Shown here: one piece after another, positions 36,456-48,254 of the stretch
How the letters are laid out: the number at the start of each line of letters is the position of its first letter
Numbering within the stretch: the first letter of the stretch is position 1
Notes under the pieces: model-generated
The model's database searches: none
Told to the model about the DNA's origin: nothing
What the model saw: only the letters and a program-made list of their open reading frames with translations
Position numbers and translations under genes: made by a program
Source: Xestospongia muta
Taxonomy: Eukaryota; Porifera; Demospongiae; Haplosclerida; Petrosiidae
Direction of reading: 5' to 3'
NCBI GenBank assembly: GCA_963693285.1
Contig: OY848917.1
Location: 8,494,192 to 8,558,191, forward strand
Length of the DNA stretch: 64,000 bases

Positions 36456-37036
36456 GACTGGAGAACATCCTGTAGAGTTAAGGTAGTCAAAGAATTGGAG
36501 TATCATATGTTTAGAGATGACTACTTTGATTTCACTGACTCCAAGCCAGAGAATGTGCCCAAAGAATGTGATAATAAGGGGAGTGGTCCTGCAGCTAAAA
36601 AAATCAATATGGTGACTTCAATGCCACTTATGATTCTCACTTTGAAGTTTTGGAGTTCAAAGTGAATGCAATGGAAAGAGAGATGGAGAGTCTCAGAAAG
36701 TGGGAAGCTGAGAAATCTGAAATGATAATGACTATGAAAACATTAGAGAAAGAACTTAAAAGTAAATTAGATAAAGAATTAAAAACTCTTCGGAAATTTG
36801 CTGATTATCTGAAAGAAAACTTTCAATGCTTTATTTGCAAATGTATTCTACCAATTGAAAGTGTTGTATTACCATGTTATAATAACATTCGATGCTGTAA
36901 GCATTGCATTGATCAGTGGCTCACTGACCACATGACTTGTCCACACTGCCGTGCCACCATGGATATCCAGTCATGCATGATGTTGCCACCTGCTTGTCAG
37001 TTTGAATCAATGATCAGTTACATAAATGAATATTGA
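36456..37036 (+). CDS. Coiled-coil RING-finger protein, 3' exon with homopolymer frameshift
   Basis: Possible E3 ubiquitin ligase or a RING protein carried by a transposon. After the acceptor CCTAAATAG the first frame reads DWRTSCRVKVVKELEYHMFR, then DFTDSKPENVPKECDNKG, up to the run of seven A at 36,597-36,603. The frame then shifts by one base and continues YDSHFEVLEFKVNAMERE, a Glu/Lys coiled coil, and a RING-like module. The module has CFIC, then LPCYNN, CCKHCIDQWL and CPHCRATM, and the frame ends at TGA 37,034-37,036. An eighth A would join the two frames. Upstream exons are unclear. The RING has C-x2-C at both ends and a CCKHC centre, so it is recognisable though not canonical. Confidence 0.6.
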
Positions 37037-37274
37037 AATGAAACTCAATCGTTGAATTGCATTGAATGAACAGTTAAGTGACTTTCAGCTTCCTAAAGGA
37101 TATTTACATAATGGTATTTAAATACTATGTTACATTATATTTACAACAGTTGAGTTAATCTATTTGTTAAATGTTTGAATGTAATGATTGCATTGTTAAG
37201 TTGGAAACCACTTCCTGAAACGTTGTCAGTGAAAATGGTGTCATATGAATAGCCTTGTGAATAAAAAGTTGGTC

Positions 37275-38165
37275 CTATTTAGCTGAAAGGTCAGGCCTGT
37301 CTTGCAATGGATCAACACCATATGAAGTGAAGTATGTTATCTTACCTTGATCTCTTTTATATTTAGCAACAACAGAAGTTTCAGGGATTGCCACTGCTGG
37401 AATTACAGTGATGTATGATAAATCTTGGGCAAGAACATTTGGAATTCCTTTGCCTGTATGTGCATGTTGAATAATCAAGTTGTAAAACATTAATAGTACC
37501 TGAAATGGAGTGGCAATTCCATGCAGCTACAAATCTTTCCATTCCAATTGCTGACGTGTTGATAGTGATGAAAGACACACACAAAAGAGTTACAGGATCT
37601 GAAATATCAATCAATTCATCTTCTTCCATTTTCACTAATATCCGTTTAATTGGATAGTTCACTCTGGAATTCACTTGTGGCCATAATCTCTCAACTGTTA
37701 AATTCTGTAAGAGTATTGTCATCCCATAACTAATACTTCTGGAACAATTGCTTATTTACCTGTGTTGAAGGAGTTTGATAGTATGCAGTAACATGTCTTG
37801 GTCCAAAATGATGCCTGAGCTTACTATGAATAAAAAGTGTTAAGTTAAACTTTTTCCCATGATCAACTCTAATTTGATCCCATAATCCATGCCTAGTCAC
37901 AGTCTCCCTGTTAACAAATAAAATTAATGTACTTGTCATGGTCACTAAATTACCTATGAACCTTTTCATATATATAACTAGATATTGTTCTTTATAGGCA
38001 TTGTAACATGAGACACAATCATTCCTGAAAAATCATCAACTGATATTACATGTGTAACACCATAATGATGCTCCAATGCTATGTTCACCTATCTTCATTC
38101 CTTGTGACTCCAGATACCCTTTCATCATTTTACGTCCATATACCTCACCAACCTATAATTAATTT
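37275..38165 (-). pseudogene. DDE integrase-like transposase, partial
   Basis: Minus strand. 38,165-37,980 has GRKMMKGYLESQGMKIGEH, then a frame change, then HVISVDDFSGMIVSHVTMP. 37,911-37,760 has RHGLWDQIRVDHGKKFNLTL. After a 55-bp intron comes NLTVERLWPQVNSRVNYPIK, then SAIGMERFVAAWNCHSIS. After a 46-bp intron comes KGIPNVLAQ, ending YGVDPLQDRPDLSAK at a stop (37,275-37,277). The triad D (VDDFSG), D (VDHG), E (VERLW, 38 residues between) is kept. The family is known to me as a multicopy integrase-core gene in invertebrates and fish. The segment between the first two acidic residues is disrupted, so an active copy is unlikely. Confidence 0.65.
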
Positions 38166-38297
38166 TGAGATATTCCGAAAAAATAATGGTTTTACCTCCT
38201 CAACTGTACCACTGACTTCAGATTCGGCACAATTTCTATTATAATTTCTAAATAATGCCTAACATACGCGCATGCGCAATAAATTTTTTTTGCCGAA

Positions 38298-40285
38298 CTG
38301 GTCTTTCTAATGAAGTGTAGTATTGTGTTGGAAGACTGGTCGGCTGATGGATCATTTGCGTTTTTATTATTCAAAGGAATCCCCAAAATTTTTGGACAAC
38401 TTACAATGAGTGATGAATAGCTCAAAGACGTTGCTGAGAAAATACCCGATAGAGTCAAGCTGAAAAATATTATAGACAATGCAACATCTGCTCAGAAGGT
38501 CAATAAATTGACCTGTTGTTGTTTTTGTTATGATAATGTTATACTATTATCATTAGTAGGAAAACAGTAGTCTTGACATCAATAGTCTGGGTCACCAGCC
38601 AACTACAACAAATATTGTTTAGCAAAAAGATACCTCATCTCAAAATTGGCATCACATATTTATGATAACCTCTGCTTTTTCTTTTAGAACAGAGGAAACC
38701 TTAGTCACTGGACAATTCACTAGAAGAGTAAGAACAAAGATTATTCCATCTCTCTCAACATTTGATAATGGTACATACAAGACTCTTCAAGTGATCAGTA
38801 CAATACTGTGTGTCATAAACTGATTAAAACCTATCCAAATGTTAAAAGATGAAATTGATTCTACTGGCTATGTAAGTGTATGATAATTTTTCATTGTGAA
38901 CTTGTTATGAAGAATTTGTTAATTTCTCAAGGTTCTTAGAAAACAAAGTTATGGGATGAATTCAAGTTTCTTTGTCATTTATCCGTTTCTAAGATAGATT
39001 CTGTAACTACTTACCCTCTTCAAAATGTGGAAGACTTCCAAATGTCTTTGAAGTGACACAAGTACTTGTGTTGATGATGTAGATAATGAATGATATATAG
39101 CAACAAATCTGGCTTCCTTACAGTAGGAATGTTGTAAATGAAAAAGGAACCATTCTCTTGAAACCATACAGTCTTTGACCAGCAGAACATTTTCTAGACA
39201 GAAATTGATAATGAATTTGAACCTCCAGTTTTGGAAATCCACGAGCAATACCCATCATTGAAGGTTTGGAAAATAGTGAGTTGTTAATAAAACTTGTTAT
39301 TATTATTATCATTGTTTACATGTGTTAATTTCTTCTCTATTTCAGATTAATTAGGATGGAATTCAGAACTGTTATCAGGCTGGATGAAGGATCCATTCAT
39401 TCATGGAAAGTTGCCTGACTTGAAAAAAAGAATGATTACTTTTTCTTGATTGGGACTCAAGCACAGGCCAAATTGAAATAGCTTCTCTCCACTCTTGATG
39501 ACAAGAAAAGCAAAGAACTTGTGAAAGAAGGTATTTTGTGACTAATTCAATGTATGTATGACATGATGTTTTAATAGGTCTTGTAGCTTTTTCAGTTATT
39601 ATATGAACTGTTGATCTCCATTGAGAAACTAGTACAGTTTATGAAGGTAATAATCTACCTGTAGATAGTGTTGTCTATTATAATAGATAAATGTCAAATG
39701 TAAATACGTCAGTCATTCAGGATGTAGTACTTGACTAATTATATCCTCATTGTTTAAGTGTCTGCCTTTAAAGTATGGTTAACCTTTGACTCCTTGCTGT
39801 TTTCAAGTTTGTCAATAACTTATACAATGCTCCTTATTGTGCGCCAACTTTTAGTAGTTTTCTGAACAACATTTACAGCCTAACAAATCCTTTCTGCTTG
39901 ATTACAGTGAATGGGTCCAGCTAGGCAGACTAATTACTCTGTAAGAAATATTTTATGATCAAAGTATAATGTGGTAAGCTAACAACAGTATATGTTGAAT
40001 TACTCTTAACATGATTAATTTTTGTTCAGTGATTCATGCATACATGATCATATCTGTTGAAGAGACCTCTTTCCATATCATAGTAGAGGAGAAGCTATCT
40101 GTGAACTGAATTCTTTTGAGAGTACCTTGATCCACATGGTGTGTTGTTACTTTGTTTATGACATTGCATACCTAAAGCCTCTCCAGTCACTTCTATTGAT
40201 GATCCAGTACTATGTGTTTGGACTAGAAGACTCACAAAAAGATATACCTGCACTCATAGAGATTGAGATGGACAATAGTTTGTAA
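38298..40285 (+). pseudogene. SAMD3-like gene relic
   Basis: Plus-strand pieces in order. 38,325-38,495 reads LEDWSADGSFAFLLFKGIP, then LKDVAEKIPDRVKLKNIID, SAM-like, with one TAG inside. 38,700-38,880 reads HKLIKTYPNVK, then DEIDSTGY in line with it. 40,140-40,285 reads MVCCYFVYDIAYLKPLQSLL, then FGLEDSQKDIPALIEIEM and TAA. SAMD3-like proteins have this order: SAM, a Y-P-x-L-x-D...GY block and a C-terminal segment ending in short hydrophobic repeats. The recognition is tentative, and stops between the pieces point to a relic. Confidence 0.35.
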
Positions 40286-43200
40286 TTATAAAGTAACTCA
40301 GAGTTATTATATATACAGTTTATTATATTGTATATGTATTATGTCATCACTATTTAAAGTTCAAGTACTTTTGTATTCATTTATATAAGACATAACGTAG
40401 AAGAAATAAGAAATAGAAATATGCATTTTCAGCTTCTGTACTATTCCTGTGTAGTTATTTACACAATAAGAAGCCCACACTTTAGAACTTTTAATTTGAT
40501 GAGCAGCTTGCTAGCATAATGACCACTGCTCCTCTCACAAAGATAATTTGTTATGGATGATAACATTTACACCCTATTAACATTAAAATGCCATGTAGTT
40601 TAATCGTTCCTACGTAAAGTTGATTTACTTTAGTTAGTTTATTTACATCTGTGATAAAAGGTTTTAAAACACTTTCAGATTCATATTTAATCAAGTTAAG
40701 ACTTGTTACATGCTTTGGATCCAAGTTTTGTGAGTGAGTAGTAAAACAGAGTTAGTACAATACAATACATTTGTATTGAATGTTAAGAACCATCACATAC
40801 ATCACTAACTTTGCTATCTGTTCATGCATATTTCTTTGTCACCTATATTTATTAGATATATATATATATATATATATATATAACAAAGGCTATTTTAAGA
40901 GATTTATTTTCCTTTTTTTCTTGAAATGTTTGTTGAACAGAACAATCCAATTGCTTGCAAGTTTTCCCTACAAGTTTGTTATCATAAACAACAGTGAAAT
41001 TTGCAACTGTTTGAGAAGATGGTGCTGTTCCTTATAATTAAGACCAAACAGAAACATAGCTGCTATATAAATCTGTAGTACCTGAGAACCAACTTAGCAA
41101 GTGAAGTTGAAGTCATTTTGAGACGAATGAGCCTCAAAGAGATGTCTGACTAACTGCTATCAGATTTGATGCACCAAAGAAAACAGCAGCAGTTGTATGC
41201 AGCGACACTCTTAATTGCTTCAATTTGTAACGAAGCCATGTCTATTTATTTGCTGCCAAGTATAATTATTTACCTCTAAATCCTCTCACAACGGATTTCT
41301 CTGCCTCTACATTCGTAGTATCAGCCACACCTATTATTATTGATTTGTTCCTCTAGAAGTCCTATATACTAATAAAGATATCCAGGGGCAACATATACTA
41401 TTTGCTTGACCAGCTCAGTACTTTCAATAAAGACTTCAGATCTCTTAAAGCTCTCCTTATGTTCAATAGGGACTTCAGCTCTCTTGATCGACATGGCGAA
41501 TATAATACAAATAATTCTTTACGATAGAGAGTCTGTACGTGTCGTGAGGGAAAAGGATTGTCTTTCGAAAGTCAGTGTTTAGAGGTATCACTCAGGTTCC
41601 TGTTTTTTATACCATAGAGCGAGAGATGGATTGCAAGGCACTCAGCAGTTACTCAGGACTAAATTGTTTGAAGGTAGTGATTCCTAACTTTGAAACTAGA
41701 TGAAACTGTATAGCAAAATCTTTGTGAACAGTTGTAATATGAACAATGTCATATTACAGGTTATGTCCATTTATGATGATTTATGGTCAGGACTCAAGTC
41801 AAAAAGGTGAATTATACTATTTATAATGTATGATACCACTCTATAACATGATCTTGTGAAGGAGAGAGCATTGCAAGGAATACTATCAAGATTAAACATT
41901 TAGAATGATAATTATGAAAAGACATAATCATATTTATAGTTTTATTAGAGTGCTATATATCTATCTACACATGTCTTTATAATTAATTTAAAGACATAGT
42001 TAGCTATATAGTTTTTAGGATCCCTTTCCTATTCCTATGTTTTGTCAAAGTACTGATAAAAACCTTGCAAATAAACAACTTGAAACAGATTGAACATACA
42101 TTTAACACACTCTTGCTACAATACTCGTGACCAAAGATTCATTATCACATGACAGAGGAATGCAGAAGATGCATGAGTCTTATTGCTAATTTTTTTTCTA
42201 AAGGATTATCCTGATCCTTTGTAAATCTCTTAAAACTAGGTCTAGGTCAGTTCAAATTTTGATTATCTATTATATATAAAATACTTTCATGAGTTACATC
42301 CTTTTATATATACTTACATATAAATGTAACTATCAATACAATATCACCTTTACAGTTCCATCATTGTCTTTAAGAAATTCATATTTGTTCACAAGTAACC
42401 TCATCACAATTAAGCAAGTGCTATGAGATGGACACTGACTGAGAATAATAAGTGATTATATCCACTTCTAACAAAGTTCGTATGTACATTTCTCTTGTTA
42501 ATGCATTAATTTTAGTAACATAACATGACTAACCTTTTGTGTAGATGACTCTGCTTTATTGTCACTAAAATGTTTAGTGTTCTGGTTGCTTGGCCTTTAA
42601 TCTCAGGAGTGTGATGGGGATGTTACTTTTTTAGTCAGGTTTTTACAGGTATGAACTTGTCTTTGTAGTCAATACACTTGGTGTTAGTTACTAAAAGAGC
42701 TTTTAGGTGTGGAACTACTGATATTTTTATAGTCTTGGGAACAGTATTTAATAGAAAGGTGTCAACCAGCCTTCTCGCTACTGATTACCTGATTTAGTTA
42801 TGAATATTATTTTTAAAAAGATGATGTAATAGTTTGTTATGGGATCTATTTAGCTATTCCCATGCTTTAACCTTATTCCAGTAACCCTAATATATAGGGA
42901 GCTATTATTGATAGTGTCATCATTAGATTAATATAATTTGTTTACCGTATGTTTTTTGTGAAGTATACCAGTACATTACTTATCTCCATTATTTTCATTA
43001 CCGCAGCATGGAACACTCTGATCGGAGGCCACAGACTGACCTAATAATCAACCACATATTATGATATTTACAGATGATAATATATATGATGATGATGACC
43101 ATTAAAAAAGTACTTCACAGCAGTTGAGCAAAGTCTATTGATGCAATGTAGTAATGTCATTTCTTTTTCTCTTGCTGGATGAACATTATATATTTAATAT

Positions 43201-46057
43201 GTCATATCAGATCATTCTAAAACAAATGATGTCCTAGCATTTCTCAAATGCAAGTTTGCAAAGATACTTTCACAAGTTAGTTTCAAGTGGGACATAGTAG
43301 CTGGTACATGCGTCTGGGAGCAAAGCTTCATCTATACATAAACTCAATCTTTACCTTATTGGTATTCACATTTCAAGAAGTATGTTGAAGATCTCATAGC
43401 TGTTCAAAAATTTGTTTATAGAATTATATCTAGCAACTGATAACTTTGTGTTCTTTCTGTTTATGAGGGACAATCGTGATCAGTTCTATTTTTTGTAATA
43501 TTTACTATATCAGTAGTCTCACAACAATTACATCTCCTTCTACATGTATACATCTACTTAACTTTACAACTGTTGGTAAAGAAGGCTGACAAGGTAAGTA
43601 AATTTACCATAACTTCAAAACAAAAAACTAAAAGCAAAATTCCTTAACTTTTGTCGTTTCTTTGTCAAGTTTTGTATGAGGAGAAACTGTTGTCGTCGAG
43701 TTATAGCCGTTCAAAGTACATTACCAGCTAACACACACACACGCAAAAGGCAACTACTCTAACCCTCGCTATGCGCAGTCTTCAATTCAGAGTGGTTATT
43801 GTCAGAGATATTTGTGATTGTCATATGATGAAAAGAAACAATTAATTACTACCAAGCTATCAAAGCTAAAAATTATAAAAATGCAGCATTTTATGATGTT
43901 TGGCTGTCAATTAACCTTAAAAATACGAGTTAGTTAGCAATGGACCTTTTGCTACAAATGTTCACTAGTGAAAATACTTAAGTAACAATTACAAATAACT
44001 GATACCATCAAATCAACAAAAAACTGCTGTTTACATCTTTTTCAATGAGGAACAAATCTTAGTTATATATTTGCATTCATAAATGGAGGTCATGTTTTTC
44101 TTTGATTCAAACATGGCAAAACTACTTTGTCTAGTTTTGTAATTTAATTACAACATCTCCACCTCCAACATTGATGTCAAAACAAAAGGATAAAAAGATT
44201 AAGTCCATCCATCCATCCATCAGGTCTCTGTATCTTTCCAGCCTGTGACATTGATCAAAGCTGTCTTTCACATTTTTTTCATTAATGCATGGAGTCCTTT
44301 ATATTACCATGGCCTTATAAATCTGTAACTTGCCCCATTCTTTCTTTGTTTTACAAATATTCATAATCATGTAAAACGTGATGAACAAATCTGATTGGTG
44401 ACCTAGAATTCCTTCGTTGGGCGAGTCTGACTTGTGGATCTGAAAGGTTGGTTGCACAGATATACCCTTCTCAATTAAGCTTTGAACTATTAAAGAAACG
44501 GACAGTAAACGCCGTAAATAGGTAAGTTCTATAATTTTGGTAGTTATATTATTTATAGATCTGGTAAGAAATCCTTCCCTCCGTGCGCGTCAAGAGTGAT
44601 GACCCTTGGCGTTGCCGCCCCTTCGCTAGCTCGGTACAGAGTAAGCTGCGCAAGCGTAAAAAAGCTATTAAGTTTAACCAGCACACAAAACTCTTCGTGT
44701 AAGAATTGTTTGTATTTACAATCCTGAATATTTCTGTATGCTGTTAGATCTACTAGTACGTAAGTCTCTCTCTTAACCATAGTAATTTACAGCTCATTAA
44801 TGAGTGGTATATGCTAGAATCAGAAGTTAAAAAATTTAAACTTTTATAAGTTCTCTTTATTAACTTGGTAGTACATTTCCTTCTTTCCTTTGGGATTATT
44901 TGGAGGAAGATGTATTACATTCTTGATTCTTACAAGAATTAATAAAATCTGTTAATTGCATTCTTTTTTGCAATCAAGATCATGTGATTGATGACATTGC
45001 ACCAATCTTCTCTCAATATGGTATACAGTTTCTGAGTCAGAATGGAATATAGGTTTGTTTTAAGTGGTGCTTTGGTGATTGAGTGTCAAGAACACATGAA
45101 AGTGTAATACTTACAAAGAAAACGTTTGTGCTATCTGTTAATGGAGTAGCAACTACAACTATTAATATATTAGTTAGAAAGACACTTTAAAATACAACTG
45201 TTACATAAACACTTGCCATAGCCCATAGACAAGGCAGCAAACACATTGCTACCAGACAAGAAATTAATTTTTAATGGCTATTAAAACTTTAAAACTTAGA
45301 CTGGTTCTCTTTTAATACTTTATAACCAACACTTACTGCAGTACTCAAATCTACAGAAGAGTTAAGCTTACTTTGTGTGTCTTTTAATTGTGTTATTTTG
45401 AATGCTACATTCTGATTGGACTGCATGAATGATGTATGCTAGTGTCCTAGACCTATTTCTTTTTGAAGTGGGCAGTGACATCAGACTGTGAGAAAGTTAA
45501 TTATTCTTTTTTATTAGTCTAATGTTAATTTTTTAAAGCAGTTTCCTGGTAACACTAATATTGTTTGGTTCAATCTTTTTTCTTTTCTTTACTAACACAT
45601 AGAGAGCTTATGACTGTTATACAAAGTGATTTTGAAGATTAAATTTTATTTAATCTGCAAGAGAAAAAACATTTGACTCTCAAGTTTACCATGGCTCCTA
45701 CATACACAATGGCAAAGGCTATGCTTCGAAAAAAAGTTTTGGCTTTCTAGCTTCTAACTACAGTCGAAGTTAGAACTATGCCTTTTTTTACTAAATTTTA
45801 AAGTTGCATCTTATGCAAAAACATCATAGTAAGGTCTTTCCTCGCCTGATCGATTACTTTGAGGACATTGCGTTATTGATGGATATGATACCTTAAGAAA
45901 GCTTTTTACTGTAAAATATCATCTGTAAACTATGCATGCTGCTAGTATTATATACTATGACGCATACGCAGTGACTACAACGCGGAGCAAGAGTACCCCA
46001 TGACCCGTCTCTAAGAATCGATTGTGAGCGACGGAAGCCAAGGACAACACGTATCAG
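40286..46057. other. Largely featureless spacer
   Basis: No gene I can support in nearly 5.8 kb. It holds a (TA)n run at 40,855-40,882, short frames without features, and a small G+C-richer block at 44,560-44,650 (CCTTGGCGTTGCCGCCCC), unusual for the window, which may be part of an unrecognised transposon end. Confidence 0.45.
40855..40882. repeat. (TA)n microsatellite
   Basis: About 14 TA units. Confidence 0.95.
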
Positions 46058-46067
46058 TACAAGTAGT
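46058..46067. repeat. Target-site duplication, left
   Basis: TACAAGTAGT, repeated directly behind the MITE at 46,675-46,684. Confidence 0.85.
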
Positions 46068-46674
46068 TAGCCTCGTACCCAGGCTAAACGCCTGGTAACT
46101 ACTGTTTGCGCATGCGTTTAATTTCCACAGATTTCTTGGAAAATAGTATACTCTAGGAATCCTTAGTCAACTATAACGGCAAAATTCCTTTTACCTCAAT
46201 ATTAGATTAGCTACTTGTAGTACTGACAGAAACTTTTCTGCTGGTCTACTGTAAGCTCTAAAGAAGCTAGGAACCAGCTGCTTGAATGCCTCTAAGTCTG
46301 CAAGAGATTTCTCTAGAGACACAACTCGAAGTTTGCACTTAATACAAATAATAAAGAGAGACCATGATCTCTCGAAACGATAACATCAAGCAAAGAAGTT
46401 ATTCGAGAAACCCAGTTGTTTTGCATCCCAACAGCACTGAACAAGCTTGTTGCTCTTGGCTTCCACTAAATCACTGCATAACCAACAAACTCGACTACCC
46501 ATGTCGGTGTAGTGAATGAAACGTCATCATTATAAACCCAGCCCATCGATTCGTCATTTAATTGAAAAAGTAATAATTATGATGTCAACATGTTTCAATA
46601 ATTACGCGCATGCGCAAGCAGTAGTCACCAGGCGTTCTATATTCTCTTTACTAGAACGCCTGTGTACGAGGCTA
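46068..46674. mobile_element. 607-bp MITE with nested-hairpin terminal repeats
   Basis: Begins TAGCCTCGTAC and ends GTACGAGGCTA. The inverted ends continue for about 70 bp with one gap (GCCTGGTAACTACTGTTTGC on the left; CAAGCAGTAGTCACCAGGC on the right). Each terminal repeat is itself foldable: on the right CAGGCGTTCTA pairs with TAGAACGCCTG, on the left CCAGGC with GCCTGG. A perfect 10-bp direct repeat flanks it. No coding capacity. A 9-10-bp duplication is typical of Mutator-like elements, so a MULE-type MITE is my best guess. Related sequence lies at 63,903-64,000. Confidence 0.85.
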
Positions 46675-46684
46675 TACAAGTAGT
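46675..46684. repeat. Target-site duplication, right
   Basis: TACAAGTAGT, identical to 46,058-46,067. Confidence 0.85.
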
Positions 46685-46754
46685 TAAATAGGAAATACGG
46701 CTTGGGGATTGCGCGTTAAATAGAGTGAGCATCACTATTGTTCGTTTCTGCTGT

Positions 46755-47640
46755 CTACGCAGTTGTTCGAGTAATTCTATTGGAGAGTCAATGGAGATTC
46801 TCACTTCTTGTTCTTTCGACTGCCATTAAGTAAGAAATATCTTTTAAAGCAATAGGTTCGCGCTATTTGTAGGAAGAATTTGCCTATCAACTCTAATACA
46901 CGAGTCTGCAGTAAACTCTTTATTAATGCATCTGGACGATAATTAAAACATGACGAAGTTCCTTCCTATATATTTACCGGTCCTATTTACTTCTAGAATT
47001 ACAAATAATGAGAGAAAGCCACCTAGAAGACGACTATTACCCATACAGTTCCCAAGCGACCCTTCACCTACTGACAGCTCAACTGTTATTGATATTGTTC
47101 ATGTTGATGTTTGTATACAAACAGAAGAGAACTTTGATGAGATTAAGGTGGAGTTAGCTTCAGCTAGAGAAAAGATATCATTTCTGGAGCAAAATGATGA
47201 ATAATGAAATGTTAAGATTAAACAATATAAAGTATGATGATTGTAAGGTGACATTCTTTACAGGGTATCCTAATTATGGAGTACTTAAAGCTTTATCAAT
47301 TTTAGGACTAGCCTTGTACCCAGGTGTTTTACTAAAGAGTAGAACACCTGGGTATGAGGCTATTTTAGGACCAGTTGTTGATGCTTTGAGCTATTCTTGC
47401 AAACACAATGAGGACAGGTTTGGTGAAAATCTAAATAAGCAATGTCAGCCACAAATGTTACCTCCACAAGAAGAATTTTCTTACATTAATTCCTCTTCAA
47501 CTAAGACTACTGGAACAGGACCTTACTTATTGTTTTGGTATGTCCAAATCAACTGTTTTTAGAATTATTGCTTGGATTAACTTCCTGTTCTTGAAGTTTT
47601 AAAGAAATACCATCAGGGCCTCCAAAGCACTGATAAAAGA
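46755..47640 (+). pseudogene. IS4EU/ISL2EU-like (THAP-DDE) transposase, 5' part, decayed
   Basis: Upstream sequence 46,755-47,005 matches 50,533-50,780, so it is the 5' part of a repeated element. 46,950-47,204 has DVCIQTEENFDEIKVELASA, then REKISFLEQND, a coiled-coil start. 47,194-47,400 reads CKVTFFTGYPNYGVLKAL, then, after the 63-bp insertion described below, PVVDALSYSCKH. 47,520-47,600 in another frame reads FGMSKSTVFRIIAWINFLFL, the helix-turn-helix that precedes the DDE_4 catalytic domain in this family. The catalytic part is not found. Frame breaks show it is dead. Confidence 0.65.
47309..47362. mobile_element. 54-bp palindromic mini-element with target duplication
   Basis: Starts TAGCCTTGTACCCAGGTG and ends CACCTGGGTATGAGGCTA, so it is almost wholly one hairpin with a loop around ACTAAAGAG. 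The ends match those of the 607-bp MITE, including the inner CAGG-hairpin and AAAGAG loop. TTTTAGGAC directly precedes (47,300-47,308) and follows it (47,363-47,371). Insertion plus duplication is 63 bp, exactly 21 codons, and the transposase frame stays open through it. Confidence 0.85.
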
Positions 47641-48254
47641 AAACATCCAAAGAAGTTTAGAGTAAATACCCAACTACAAGAGTAATACTAGTTGCCACGT
47701 AAATTTATATTGATCAGCCTTGTCTTCTTGAGCTAAAGCAAATGATATTTTTTAATTACAAAAATTACAACACATTTACTGGTATCTCATCTGATGGTTT
47801 ACTTTGTTCATAGCATTCCTAAGAATTCATGTGTAATGAGCGATGAAAACAATAAATAACTTTTGACAGGTTATTGCTTATTCATTTAACTGATATTGCT
47901 GATAGAATTTTTTGGTTTATTGTTGTTTATCTAATATTCATCCACCACTTTGTGCTTAAAAGTAACTGTAGAATATATATCTATTGGACAAAATCAAACT
48001 TGAACATAACAAACAATACTATAAGTAATAATTATGTTTGTTCTTGGGAGAAAGTAACTCTGAGAAGATGTCATCGGAGAAACAACTATCAAGCAAATCA
48101 CTGTCAACACAGTGATTTGGCGGGCAAGTTTGGAAGCGTGCTAACTATATAAGGTGTAGCTTGGGTGTGGCATGTGAGCGTATATAGTATTATTTACTCC
48201 AGATGTTGTTAGGCATGCTTTTGTAATATTTTTAGCCCCTCAGGTATAGTGAAG
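47641..48254. other. No gene seen
   Basis: AT-rich remains, possibly the degraded 3' part of the IS4EU-like element. Confidence 0.4.

Noticed and set aside
38192..38479. Minus-strand 95-codon frame
   Set aside because: It is antisense to the SAM-like plus-strand reading, which fits a known order of segments better.
44553..44780. Minus-strand 75-codon frame in the G+C-richer block (SEGAATPRVITLDAHGG)
   Set aside because: No recognised domain, no splice context; kept only as a composition oddity.
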